The notes under the pieces were generated by a model. It had not been told where the DNA came from. It saw only the letters and a program-made list of their open reading frames with translations, and did no database searches. A program made the translations under genes and the position numbers. A DNA stretch of 64,000 nt from the NCBI GenBank assembly GCA_020723325.1, contig DYJD01000011.1, positions 15,373 through 79,372 of the forward strand, read 5' to 3'. This document shows positions 17,011 to 25,707 of this stretch, piece after piece (within the stretch, counting starts at the first letter, position 1; each line of letters starts with the position of its first letter). The stretch comes from Desulfosudis oleivorans (GTDB taxonomy: Bacteria; Desulfobacterota; Desulfobacteria; Desulfobacterales; SURF-7).

Positions 17011-17757
17011 TTATTGAACGCTTTTAAGCAACCGATCCTTCCAATCTATAAAATATTTGCTGTCTGTCTTTACATTGTTTTGGAGAATTGCTTTAGCCTC
17101 TTTCTTGTTTTCATCTCCTCCCAACTCGATGAGTAGTTCTGCCAAAAAGATCGGTCCTTCAGCAACCTGTCCAAAAAATTCCGTTTTTTGATATTCACGG
17201 TAGTATTTCAATGATAATTCTTTGTCGTTTAAAGGCCAGGGCAGTACGGCCCAAAATCGGCCTAAGCTTAGAATGCTTCCTGCTTTTTCGTGGGCTTTAT
17301 TCATGGAATATGTTTTTTCAAAGCTTTCTTGGGTTTTATCCTTCAGGCCTTCCTTTAAAGCCGTAAGAATACTGACTCCGTCTGAGTAAATCCCCACATT
17401 CAGTCCATACCAGTAATAGCCATCCGGTTTGTTCGGTTGTAATTCGATTGCTTTTTGGGCATAGTTCATACCCTCTTTGCCGTACTTAGCGCAAATGTCT
17501 TTCCAGTCGGCGGCACTGGCTCGTTTTGAAAGTTCGGCATACCAGCGCAAGGCTCGCGCATATCGCCAATTGGCTTCAAAATCATTCGGATTTTCGGCCA
17601 CCGCCTTTTTGCAAATATCTATGGATTTTTGATAGTTTTGAATGGTCACTTCATCATTCAACGCGTCGAGGGCAGCGTAATCCGCTGCCGGTGAGGCAAT
17701 AGGCATGAGCATAATTAGAGTTAATGTTATCATCCATACGGATACACGCTTGTGCAT
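17011..17757 (-). CDS. Exported TPR-type protein
   Basis: A 248-residue protein. ATG 17757 follows GAGGAGG by 6 nt; the frame is open further upstream to 17862 but that adds a non-family AT-rich leader. Residues 1-25 form a signal peptide (RVSVWMITLTLIMLMPIASPA, shown in part), so it is probably periplasmic. The rest is helical with TPR-like units: YQKSIDICKKAVAENPNDFEANWRYARAL and NYAQKAIELQPNKPDGYYWYG (motifs abridged by position: residues 45-75 and 95-120). Related TPR proteins serve as TRAP-transporter T-components or adaptors. No enzyme motif is seen. Confidence 0.8.
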   Translation of the reverse strand: MHKRVSVWMITLTLIMLMPIASPAADYAALDALNDEVTIQNYQKSIDICKKAVAENPNDFEANWRYARALRWYAELSKRASAADWKDICAKYGKEGMNYAQKAIELQPNKPDGYYWYGLNVGIYSDGVSILTALKEGLKDKTQESFEKTYSMNKAHEKAGSILSLGRFWAVLPWPLNDKELSLKYYREYQKTEFFGQVAEGPIFLAELLIELGGDENKKEAKAILQNNVKTDSKYFIDWKDRLLKSVQ

Positions 17758-17846
17758 AAGAATCCTCCTCGTCCGCTTTCGCGTAAAAAATAAAATTGTT
17801 TTTGATAAAAAATGAAAAGTCCAAACGATGTTGTAAAAACGGAACG

Positions 17847-17876
17847 ATGTTAGAAAAAACAAGAATGTTTTGTCAA
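17847..17876 (-). promoter_or_regulatory. Candidate sigma-70 promoter of the TPR gene
   Basis: On the minus strand a perfect TTGACA (17871-17876), 18-bp spacer and TAACAT (17847-17852). It would leave a leader of about 80 nt before ATG 17757. Confidence 0.55.
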
Positions 17877-18275
17877 GGAAAAAGAATCTGGAATTTGTGC
17901 ATTTGAAACTTTTTTTCGAAAACGAAAACGAAAATACAATTTTTTGTGAGTTATTTTTCAGGCAATTGATTATTGAATAAGATAGTTAAAAATTCATAAA
18001 AAAAAGATTATTCAACACTGGAAAAATCAAAAAAAAAATGATATGGGGTGAACACGATATATTGGGCGGAGCACTGTTTGGTAACTTAAAAGCTGTTTAT
18101 CGTAATGTTATGATGACAGCGGGGTTTTGCTTTTGAAAATATACACGCCCGTTCATTGGTAATTGAGGAAGGGCATATTCCATGGGTATGTTTTTCAAGA
18201 AGTTGCTGATGAATTTATAAAAGGATATTTTCAGGCAAAGAAACAACAACTTACTATTAAGGAGAGAGGTGACCA
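17877..18275. other. AT-rich intergenic region, no gene recognised
   Basis: Four hundred bases between two divergently placed exported-protein genes. It is very AT-rich up to about 18050, with A-runs and the repeat GAAAACGAAAACGAAAA near 17918. No coding frame, RNA gene or strong promoter was found for the plus-strand gene, apart from a good AAGGAGAGAGGT ribosome site at its end. Confidence 0.6.
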
Positions 18276-18842
18276 ATGATGAAAAAAATGATGATTGTCT
18301 TCATGTCTTTAATGATGGTTGCATCAATGGCGGCTGCAAAAGAGATCGGTGGGAAGAACTTACCGGATTCCATAACAGCCGGAAAAGAAACACTTGCCTT
18401 GAATGGCGGCGGGTTGCGGGTTAAATGGATGATGGACATTTATGCCGGCGGTCTGTATACTAAAACTAAAACCCAAGATGCGGCCAAATTGATTGAAGCT
18501 GATGAAGCCATGGCCATCAAGGTTCATATCATTTCCGGTTTGATGAACGATACCAAAATGGCTGATGCCCTGAAAGAAGGTTTTGAGAAATCAACCAAGG
18601 GCAACCTTGCACCGATTCAATCCCGCATTGACAAACTGATCGCCGTTATGAAGGGTGAATACAAACCGGATGATGTTTTTGATTTTATTTATGTTCCGGA
18701 AGAGGGTGTCAATGTTTACAAGAACGGCAGATTGCTCTCCACCATCAAAGGCCTTGATTTCAAAAAACCCTTATTTGGAATTTGGCTTTGCGATGAACCG
18801 GCCCAAGAGGATCTGAAACAGGCCATGCTCGGCAAGAAATAA
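18276..18842 (+). CDS. Exported chalcone isomerase-like domain protein
   Basis: A 188-residue protein with a clear signal peptide (residues 1-20, ending SMAAA). The mature part matches the bacterial chalcone-isomerase-like fold: LNGGGLRVKWMMDIYAGGLY, then an AIKVHIISGLMND strand, YVPEEGVNVYKNG and a final FGIWLCDEPAQEDLKQAMLG. The FGIWLCDEP-like ending is typical of these secreted proteins. They are not plant-type flavonoid enzymes and their role is unknown; fatty-acid binding has been proposed for the wider fold. It stands alone, with an inverted repeat after its stop. Confidence 0.85.
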   Translation: MMKKMMIVFMSLMMVASMAAAKEIGGKNLPDSITAGKETLALNGGGLRVKWMMDIYAGGLYTKTKTQDAAKLIEADEAMAIKVHIISGLMNDTKMADALKEGFEKSTKGNLAPIQSRIDKLIAVMKGEYKPDDVFDFIYVPEEGVNVYKNGRLLSTIKGLDFKKPLFGIWLCDEPAQEDLKQAMLGKK

Positions 18843-18860
18843 TTCAATTTTTCTGGTAAA

Positions 18861-18910
18861 TGTAACTGCCTAGGTTCATCGAAATATCGATTTATTCCTG
18901 GGCAGTTACA
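18861..18910. terminator. Inverted repeat between convergent genes, probable terminator
   Basis: A 14-bp arm TGTAACTGCCTAGG pairs with CCTGGGCAGTTACA with one G-T wobble. A second small hairpin (ATCGA/TCGAT) sits inside the loop. There is no T-run, so it is not a classic intrinsic terminator. It lies between the chalcone isomerase-like gene and leuA, in the gap where both transcripts should end. Confidence 0.5.
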
Positions 18911-18923
18911 ATTCCAACCATTT

Positions 18924-20462
18924 CTATAGGACTTCCGAAGCTGTAAACGGGTGGGCCTTTAAATATTCCAAACGATTTAACCCATTGATATAGGCTTTGG
19001 CACTGGCAGTAATAATATCCGAATCAGCCCCCCTGCCGATGGCAATCAACCCGTTTTCTCCCAAGCGAACAGTTACTTCCCCTTGAGCGTCTGTGCCGCC
19101 GGTAAGGGCGGCAATGGAGAATCGCAGCAATTCGGATTGAGTTCCGGTCAGTTTGGCAATGGTATTGAAGGTGGCATCAATCGGGCCATTGCCATAAGCA
19201 GTGCTCTCAGCCGAACGTCCGTTTATGGACATTTTAACACTGGCAACCGGATGAATGGTAGTGCCGCTGCTGACATGCAAATATTCCAGGCGAAAAATAT
19301 CCGCTGTCCGCAATATGCCTTCGGTCACCAATGCTTCCAAGTCTTCATCCATGACATGTTTTTTCTTGTCGGCCAATTCTTTAAATTTGGTAAAGATCAA
19401 TTGCAGCTCTTCATCTGAAAGTTCGTAACCCATTTCTTTTAAATGGGATCTCAGAGCGTGCCGACCGGAATGTTTTCCAAGAATCAATTTATTGCTAGAC
19501 AGGCCGATGGTTTCAGGGCGCATGATTTCATAGGTCATGGGATTTTTCAGCACGCCGTCCTGATGGATGCCGGCTTCATGGGCAAAGGCATTTGCACCGA
19601 CAATGGCCTTATTCGGTTGAACCATAATGCCGGTGATCATACTCACCAGTCGACTGGTGGGATGAATCAGCGTTGTGTCCACCCTGGCTTGTACTGGGAA
19701 AAGATTCGGCCGTGTATGAATGGACATGACTACTTCTTCCATGGAAGTATTGCCGGCCCGTTCACCGATTCCGTTGACCGTCACTTCCACTTGGCGCGCT
19801 CCGGCGCAAACCGCGGCCAGCGTGTTTGCAGCAGCGAGGCCGAGATCGTTGTGACAATGCACACTTAAGATAGCCTTTTCGATATTCGGCGTATGCGCTA
19901 TCACATAACGAACCAGGTTGGCAAATTCCTCCGGGATGGCATAGCCCACGGTATCCGGCAGATTGATGGTTGTTGCGCCGACCGAGATGGCGGCTGCAAA
20001 AACCTGGCACAAAAAATCACGATCACTGCGAGAGCCGTCTTCGGCTGAAAATTCAACATTTTCAGTGAATGATTTGGCATATCGAACCCCTTCCATGGCG
20101 GTCTTGATCACTTCTTCACGACTCATATTCAGTTTATATTTCATATGAATGTCCGAAGTGGCGATAAAGGTATGAATTCTCGGCTTGGCGGCATGCGCAA
20201 TCGCTCTCCAGGCGCAGTCAAGATCCGACTTGGAGGTCCTTGCCAAAGCGGCAATTTCACAATTTTTCAATTTGGCTGCAATCTGCGAGACTGCTTCAAA
20301 ATCCCCCTGTGAAGCAGCCGGGAAGCCTGCTTCGATAACATCAACACCTAATTTTTCCAGTTGCGTCGCCAGCCGCAACTTTTCAGCCGTATTCATGCTG
20401 GCACCGGGGGATTGTTCGCCATCCCGTAAGGTGGTGTCGAAAATGATTAATTTTTCCGTCAT
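18924..20462 (-). CDS. leuA: 2-isopropylmalate synthase
   Basis: A 512-residue enzyme that condenses acetyl-CoA with 2-oxoisovalerate, the committed step to leucine. The catalytic TIM barrel has DTTLRDGEQSPGASM at residues 9-23, EAGFPAASQGDFE, SVHCHNDLGLAAANTLA with the metal-binding HxH, and GNTSMEEVVM. The C-terminal regulatory domain (about 390-512) is present, so leucine feedback is likely. ATG 20462 follows GGAG by 8 nt. It is the last gene of the ilvD-ilvB-ilvH-ilvC-cimA-leuA run; leuC, leuD and leuB are not nearby. Confidence 0.94.
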   Translation of the reverse strand: MTEKLIIFDTTLRDGEQSPGASMNTAEKLRLATQLEKLGVDVIEAGFPAASQGDFEAVSQIAAKLKNCEIAALARTSKSDLDCAWRAIAHAAKPRIHTFIATSDIHMKYKLNMSREEVIKTAMEGVRYAKSFTENVEFSAEDGSRSDRDFLCQVFAAAISVGATTINLPDTVGYAIPEEFANLVRYVIAHTPNIEKAILSVHCHNDLGLAAANTLAAVCAGARQVEVTVNGIGERAGNTSMEEVVMSIHTRPNLFPVQARVDTTLIHPTSRLVSMITGIMVQPNKAIVGANAFAHEAGIHQDGVLKNPMTYEIMRPETIGLSSNKLILGKHSGRHALRSHLKEMGYELSDEELQLIFTKFKELADKKKHVMDEDLEALVTEGILRTADIFRLEYLHVSSGTTIHPVASVKMSINGRSAESTAYGNGPIDATFNTIAKLTGTQSELLRFSIAALTGGTDAQGEVTVRLGENGLIAIGRGADSDIITASAKAYINGLNRLEYLKAHPFTASEVL

Positions 20463-20514
20463 AATGTATGCTCCGTTATTAGCGTCTCATGCCGAAGATG
20501 TTGATTTGTATTGA

Positions 20515-22137
20515 TTAAGCATCTTGTTTATCGTTGGTCAATTTATAATGAAAACTATCCATAAGGGCTTGCCAACTCGCCTCGATGATATCGCTGGATA
20601 CACCGATGGTGCTCCATATTTTTTCATTATCCCGGGAATCGATCAGGACGCGAACTTTGGCAGAGGTGCCGTCACGGCCATCCATAACCCGAACCTTGAA
20701 ATCCACCAAATGCATGCCGTCCAGTTTGGAAAAGAAATTTCCCAAGGCCTTGCGCAAGGCATTGTCAAGGGCGCTCACCGGCCCATTGCCTTCAGCAGCG
20801 GTGATCTCTTCCTTGCCTGCAACCGCTATTTTGATCATGGCATGGGAGGAGCAAGGACGATCTTTATTTTTTTCAACAGTGACCCGAAAAGATTTTAGTT
20901 CGAACAAGGGCTTAAATTTACCGGTAAATTTATCCATGAGGATTTTAAAAGATCCGCCGGCGGCTTCAAATTGGTACCCTTCTTGCTCAAGTCGTTTGAT
21001 TTCGGATATGATTTTACGACTATCGTTGCCCTTGCCATCCAGATCAACGCCCAGTTCCTTGGCTTTATACTCGATGTTGCTCTTGCCCGCCAGGTCGGAA
21101 ATTAAAACCCGGCGCTTATTACCCACAAGTTCAGGTTTGATATGCTCGTAAGCCCGGGGAAGTTTCATAATGGCGCTGACATGAATGCCACCCTTGTGGG
21201 CAAAGGCGCTTTTGCCAACAAAAGGCCTGCTGTTCAAAGGAGTCATATTGGCGGTTTCACTTACAAAGCGGGAAAGCTTGCGCAGTTTTTCAAGGTTTTC
21301 AGAAGATATGCAAGGTCGGCCCATTTTCAGGCTAAGAATCGGAATAATGGCAGTGAGATCGGCATTCCCGCATCTTTCACCATATCCATTGATTGTTCCA
21401 TGAACCATACAAGCACCGCTGCGCACAGCGGTGATGCTGTTGGCCACCGCCAGACCACAGTCATCATGGACATGAATCCCGATTTTGCATTTGTAGCCAG
21501 ATGGTGTTGAGTGGGAAAGTTTGCGCAACGATTTCTTAACCGCTTTCATGGTACCTTCAATATCAAAAGTAAGTGTTCCACCGTTGGTATCGCACAATAC
21601 AATAAAGTCCGCCCCTCCTTGGATGGCGGCTTTCAGTGTTTTCAAGGCATAATCCTGGTTTTCACGAAAACCGTCAAAAAAATGCTCGGCATCATAAACG
21701 ACTTCCCGATCCGCGGTTTTTAAGAAACGAACACTTTCGCGGATCATTGCCAGATTTTCTTCAAGGTTGTTTTTCATTACCTTTTCAACATGTAAATCCC
21801 AACTTTTCCCGAAAATAGTCACAACCGGAGCTTTGCTGGCAATAAGCGCTTTGAGATTCTGATCATCTTCTGGGGCGATGTTCGGGCGCCGGGTGGCGCC
21901 GAAAGCGGCCAATTTGGCATTGGAAAAAGACATTTTCTTTGCCATATTAAAAAACTGCATATCCCGTGGATTTGATCCAGGCCAACCGCCTTCAATATAG
22001 TGAACTCCGATATCGTCCAATTTTTCGGCTATGCGAATTTTCTCCTCAGCCGTAAAACAGATATTTTCCCCTTGGGTTCCATCTCTTAAGGTTGTGTCGT
22101 ATATCAATACTGGTTCGGATTTCTTATCATGAGACAT
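20515..22137 (-). CDS. cimA: (R)-citramalate synthase
   Basis: A 540-residue LeuA paralogue that condenses acetyl-CoA with pyruvate, giving a threonine-independent entry to isoleucine. DTTLRDGTQGENICFTAEEK, VHYIEGGWPGSNPRD and HVHDDCGLAVANSITAV mark the long CimA subfamily rather than LeuA. The C-terminal regulatory domain is present. ATG 22137 is chosen; an in-frame TTG at 22146 lies too close to AAGGAG. It is 52 bp upstream of leuA, so the two homologues form a tandem pair. Confidence 0.92.
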   Translation of the reverse strand: MSHDKKSEPVLIYDTTLRDGTQGENICFTAEEKIRIAEKLDDIGVHYIEGGWPGSNPRDMQFFNMAKKMSFSNAKLAAFGATRRPNIAPEDDQNLKALIASKAPVVTIFGKSWDLHVEKVMKNNLEENLAMIRESVRFLKTADREVVYDAEHFFDGFRENQDYALKTLKAAIQGGADFIVLCDTNGGTLTFDIEGTMKAVKKSLRKLSHSTPSGYKCKIGIHVHDDCGLAVANSITAVRSGACMVHGTINGYGERCGNADLTAIIPILSLKMGRPCISSENLEKLRKLSRFVSETANMTPLNSRPFVGKSAFAHKGGIHVSAIMKLPRAYEHIKPELVGNKRRVLISDLAGKSNIEYKAKELGVDLDGKGNDSRKIISEIKRLEQEGYQFEAAGGSFKILMDKFTGKFKPLFELKSFRVTVEKNKDRPCSSHAMIKIAVAGKEEITAAEGNGPVSALDNALRKALGNFFSKLDGMHLVDFKVRVMDGRDGTSAKVRVLIDSRDNEKIWSTIGVSSDIIEASWQALMDSFHYKLTNDKQDA

Positions 22138-22233
22138 CGATGGCAACGCTCCTTGATAATATTTACTAATCTTGGGATCGATAAAACGGACTTGTCAGGT
22201 TTCCTATATTATTTGCAGGACTTGATTCTAATT

Positions 22234-22308
22234 TTTACTACAGAGCGCACTAGTAAAATGATTTATCGTGTTTATCGATATCAAGTTATCCGTTCGCTCT
22301 GTAGTAAA
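22234..22308. promoter_or_regulatory. Perfect 14-bp inverted repeat between ilvC and cimA
   Basis: TTTACTACAGAGCG (22234-22247) and CGCTCTGTAGTAAA (22295-22308) are perfect complements 47 bp apart. The loop contains a repeated TTTATCG. Neither strand has a T-run after the second arm, so this is not an intrinsic terminator. It is the only sizeable gap in the operon (198 bp) and may be an operator pair, a processing site or an RNA switch. Confidence 0.55.
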
Positions 22309-22335
22309 TGCTTTATTGCGAGCAGCCTGTCATTA

Positions 22336-23388
22336 TTATTTTTTTCTATTTTCAGGTCGCAAAGAGCGTACAGCAGCCCCGGCCCGCCACATTTCCGAGT
22401 CTCTTAAGGCTTTTAATTCAGCTTCAAGCTTGACCTTATAATCCGGTGCGCTGTTGACGGTCAAAACCCGCTCGGTTTCCTTTCCGGTTTTTACACGATC
22501 ATAAAGTTCATTGAAAACCGGTGCAACCGCATCCCTAAATTTGGGTGCCCAATCAAGAGCGCCTCTCTGGGCCGTGGCGCTGCAATTAGAGAACATCCAA
22601 TCCATACCATTTTCAGCCACGAGACGGATCAAACTCTGGGTCAGTTCTTCTACCGTTTCATTGAACGCTTCGCTGGGAGAGTGTCCGTTTTTGCGCAACA
22701 CATTATATTGGGCTTCCATTGTTCCTGCAAGACAGCCCATTAAGACCCCGCGTTCGCCGGTGAGATCGCTATAGACCTCCTTCTCAAAACTAGTCGGAAA
22801 AAGATATCCGGAACCAATGGCGATACCGATTGCCAAGGCTCTTTCCACAGCCCGTCCGGTAAAATCCTGATGAACAGCATAGCTGGAGTTGATTCCGCTG
22901 CCGTCCAGGAAATTCCTTCTGACATTGGTGCCTGAGCCCTTTGGTGCCACAAGGATTACATCAATATCAGCAGGCGGAACAACGCCGGTTTGTTCCTTAT
23001 AGACAATGGAGAAGCCATGTGAGAAATAAAGCGCATCGCCTTTATTAAGACATTTTTTCACCTTAGGCCAGACAGCCACTTGACCTGCGTCGGAGAGCAG
23101 CATTTGAATGATGGTTCCCCGCTTGGCAGCCTCTTCAATGGGAAAAAGGGTTTTGCCTGGAACAAAACCATCTCTGATCGCTTTTTCCCAATATTCATCG
23201 CCTTCAAGCTGACCGATAATCACTTGGAAACCGTTGTCTTTCATGTTCAGGGCTTGGGCCGGCCCTTGAACTCCATATCCCAGAACGGTGATGGTTTCAC
23301 TTTTTAGAATTTCACGTGCTTTTGCAAGGGGGAATTCTTCAACTGTTACAATGTCTTCATGAACCCCACCAAAATCGATTTTCGGCAT
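22336..23388 (-). CDS. ilvC: Ketol-acid reductoisomerase, class I
   Basis: A 350-residue enzyme that isomerises and reduces acetolactate and acetohydroxybutyrate. VLGYGVQGPAQALNMKDNGF is the dinucleotide loop, and LVAPKGSGTNVRRNF carries active-site residues. It is a little longer than the common 330-residue class I enzyme. Its end, WRAGAAVRSLRPEN, recalls the Bacteroidetes-type KARI branch. It follows ilvH by 87 bp and has an AAGGAG ribosome site. Confidence 0.92.
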   Translation of the reverse strand: MPKIDFGGVHEDIVTVEEFPLAKAREILKSETITVLGYGVQGPAQALNMKDNGFQVIIGQLEGDEYWEKAIRDGFVPGKTLFPIEEAAKRGTIIQMLLSDAGQVAVWPKVKKCLNKGDALYFSHGFSIVYKEQTGVVPPADIDVILVAPKGSGTNVRRNFLDGSGINSSYAVHQDFTGRAVERALAIGIAIGSGYLFPTSFEKEVYSDLTGERGVLMGCLAGTMEAQYNVLRKNGHSPSEAFNETVEELTQSLIRLVAENGMDWMFSNCSATAQRGALDWAPKFRDAVAPVFNELYDRVKTGKETERVLTVNSAPDYKVKLEAELKALRDSEMWRAGAAVRSLRPENRKK

Positions 23389-23475
23389 GATAATCTCCTT
23401 GTTTTTTATGTTTATTAGTCTTTAATGCTGGCAAGTATTCCAGATTCGATTGTTTAAAAAATAAATGGCTGTCTT

Positions 23476-23967
23476 TTATTTAGTCTCTCGAAGCAAGGCT
23501 ATATTCCCAGTGCGCACAATTTCCTTTATTCCCATTGGTTTCAGCAAATTTTGGATTGCCAGGAGTTTATCCTCATTCCCTGTTATTTCAATCGTATAGT
23601 GTTCTGGACCCACATCCACGACCTTGGCCCGGAAAATGTCTACGATACGAAGAATTTCCGCACGGTGCTCCGGCTTTGCCATGACTTTAATCAGTACAAG
23701 TTCCCGCTGAATACAGTTGGAACCTGTTAAGTCATTCACTTTGATGACATTAATCAGTTTGAACAATTGTTTTTTGATCTGTTCAATGATCTGATCGTCT
23801 CCTATGGTGACCATGGTGATCCGCGATACTTGCGGATCCAGGGTCTCGGCCACACAAAGACTTTCGATATTATATCCTCGTCCGCTGAAAAGTCCCACAA
23901 TTCTGGACAGTACACCGGGTTGATTATCCACCAAAATTGAAAAAAGATGTTTCCCTTCCGTCATCAT
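23476..23967 (-). CDS. ilvH: Acetolactate synthase regulatory subunit
   Basis: A 163-residue two-ACT-like-domain subunit. It activates the catalytic subunit and normally confers valine feedback inhibition. [19 protein letters not shown] and [16 protein letters not shown] (residues 9-45) form the N-terminal ACT effector-binding region. [10 protein letters not shown] starts the second domain. It lies 15 bp after ilvB with GGAGGG as ribosome site, so subunits should be made together. Confidence 0.94.
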   Translation of the reverse strand: MMTEGKHLFSILVDNQPGVLSRIVGLFSGRGYNIESLCVAETLDPQVSRITMVTIGDDQIIEQIKKQLFKLINVIKVNDLTGSNCIQRELVLIKVMAKPEHRAEILRIVDIFRAKVVDVGPEHYTIEITGNEDKLLAIQNLLKPMGIKEIVRTGNIALLRETK

Positions 23968-23982
23968 TTTGACCCTCCAGAA

Positions 23983-25668
23983 TCAAACCAGAAGCATTTC
24001 AGTAATGGCTTTACCTGCCGGAACCATTGGATAAACCCCTTCTTCTCTTTCCACAACAAAATCCATGATCACCGGCCTATTGATGGACAAGGCTTTTTGT
24101 ATGACCGGCTCCACATCTTCAGGCTTTTTCGCCCGCAATCCCACAGCACCATAAGCTTCAGCCAGCCGGACAAAGTCCGGAGCGTGTTCCATATTGGTAC
24201 AGGAATAATTCTTTTTATAGAACAATTCCTGCCATTGGCGTACCATGCCTAGGTAACCGTTGTTCAGAATGGCAATTTTTACAGGCAGGCAGAATTGCAC
24301 GGCAGTGGCCATTTCTTGAATGTTCATTTGAATACTGCCGTCTCCGGCAATATCAATAACGATTTTTTCCGGGCAAGCCACTTGGGCGCCAATGGCAGCG
24401 GGTAGTCCGAAACCCATGCAACCCAAACCACCTGAGGTGATGAAATGGTTCGGGCGGTTAAAATGATAATACTGGGCGGCCCACATCTGGTTTTGGCCGA
24501 CTTCTGTTGTGATAATGGCTTGCCCCTTGGTCAATTCAAACAGCTTTTCAACCACATATTGGGGTTTAATGGTTTCTTTCTGTTCATAGGCAAGGGGCGT
24601 GGTCTTTCTCCAGGCAGAGATCTGATCCAGCCAGGGTTGGCGTTTCCCGCTGACATTTCCCAGATCCACATCAACCAACATCCGGTTTAAATGCTTCAAG
24701 GTGATCTTGCAATCGCCCACCAAGGGCACCGACACAGGTATATTTTTATGAATAGAGGTCGGATCAATATCAATCTGCACGATTTGGGCGTACCTAGCAA
24801 AGGCTTCTAATTTACCGGTGACCCGGTCGTCAAAACGAACTCCCACGGAGATCAGCAGATCGGCCTCGCCAATGGACATATTGGCCCGGTAAGTTCCATG
24901 CATGCCGAGCATGCCGAGCCAAAGCGGATCTGTTCCTGGAAAAGCCCCCAGTCCCATCAAGGAAGCGGTGACCGGAATTTGGGTTTTACGGGCCAGCTCG
25001 GTCAGGTCATCCGAAGCTTTGGAAAGGATCACGCCGCCGCCTGCAAAAATTACCGGTTTTTGTGCTTGCTGGATCAATTCAATTACTTTACGGACCTGTT
25101 TCAGATTCGGCTCATAAGTGGGATTATAAGAACGTAATTTAACCGATTCAAACCCCTTATAGTCGGCTTTGGCGTTGGTCACGTCTTTGGGGATATCAAT
25201 CAATACCGGACCAGGACGGCCGGACCTGGCAATGTAAAAGGCTTCACGGATAACCCGTTCCAGATCATCGATGTTTTTAACAAGATAATTGTGCTTTGTA
25301 CAAGGCCTGGTAATACCGACAATATCCACTTCCTGAAAGGCATCATTGCCGATGAGATGGGTCGGCACCTGTCCGGTTATGATCACCAGCGGAATGGAAT
25401 CGGAATTGGCCGAGGCGATTCCAGTCACGGTATTGGTAGCGCCTGGGCCGGAAGTAACCAAACAAACTCCAACCTTCCCGCTGGCTCTGGCATAACCATC
25501 AGCGGCATGTACTGCGCCCTGTTCATGGCGAACCAGGATATGATTGAAATCTGTGCGCGACAGTTCATCATAGAAATCTAGAACTGCGCCGCCTGGATAA
25601 CCGAAAATCGTATCCACGCCTTCTTCTTTCAACACCTTCATTAGAATTTGAGCCCCTGTCAGTTGCAT
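23983..25668 (-). CDS. ilvB: Acetolactate synthase catalytic subunit
   Basis: A 561-residue thiamine-diphosphate enzyme that makes acetolactate from two pyruvates, or acetohydroxybutyrate. The catalytic Glu lies in LVRHEQGAVHAADGYARA. The ThDP/Mg motif is GDGSIQMNIQEMATAVQF (about residue 435), with LNNGYLGMVRQWQ after it. The start is set at ATG 25668, just after AAAAGGAC; an in-frame GTG at 25698 adds ten residues and has no better site. It is 39 bp downstream of ilvD. Confidence 0.95.
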   Translation of the reverse strand: MQLTGAQILMKVLKEEGVDTIFGYPGGAVLDFYDELSRTDFNHILVRHEQGAVHAADGYARASGKVGVCLVTSGPGATNTVTGIASANSDSIPLVIITGQVPTHLIGNDAFQEVDIVGITRPCTKHNYLVKNIDDLERVIREAFYIARSGRPGPVLIDIPKDVTNAKADYKGFESVKLRSYNPTYEPNLKQVRKVIELIQQAQKPVIFAGGGVILSKASDDLTELARKTQIPVTASLMGLGAFPGTDPLWLGMLGMHGTYRANMSIGEADLLISVGVRFDDRVTGKLEAFARYAQIVQIDIDPTSIHKNIPVSVPLVGDCKITLKHLNRMLVDVDLGNVSGKRQPWLDQISAWRKTTPLAYEQKETIKPQYVVEKLFELTKGQAIITTEVGQNQMWAAQYYHFNRPNHFITSGGLGCMGFGLPAAIGAQVACPEKIVIDIAGDGSIQMNIQEMATAVQFCLPVKIAILNNGYLGMVRQWQELFYKKNYSCTNMEHAPDFVRLAEAYGAVGLRAKKPEDVEPVIQKALSINRPVIMDFVVEREEGVYPMVPAGKAITEMLLV

Positions 25669-25707
25669 TGTCCTTTTCCTTTGATCATTATAATTCACAG
25701 CCTGGAA

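Noticed and set aside
18861-18910. Riboswitch before a plus-strand gene
   Set aside because: It lies between two convergent stop codons, so it precedes no gene on either strand.
20585-21151. 188-residue plus frame opposite cimA
   Set aside because: Shadow frame: the minus strand encodes complete CimA motifs, and the plus frame is Ser/Leu-rich without any recognisable domain.
22234-22308. Intrinsic terminator between ilvC and cimA
   Set aside because: No T-run follows the stem on either strand, and the 47-bp loop is too long.
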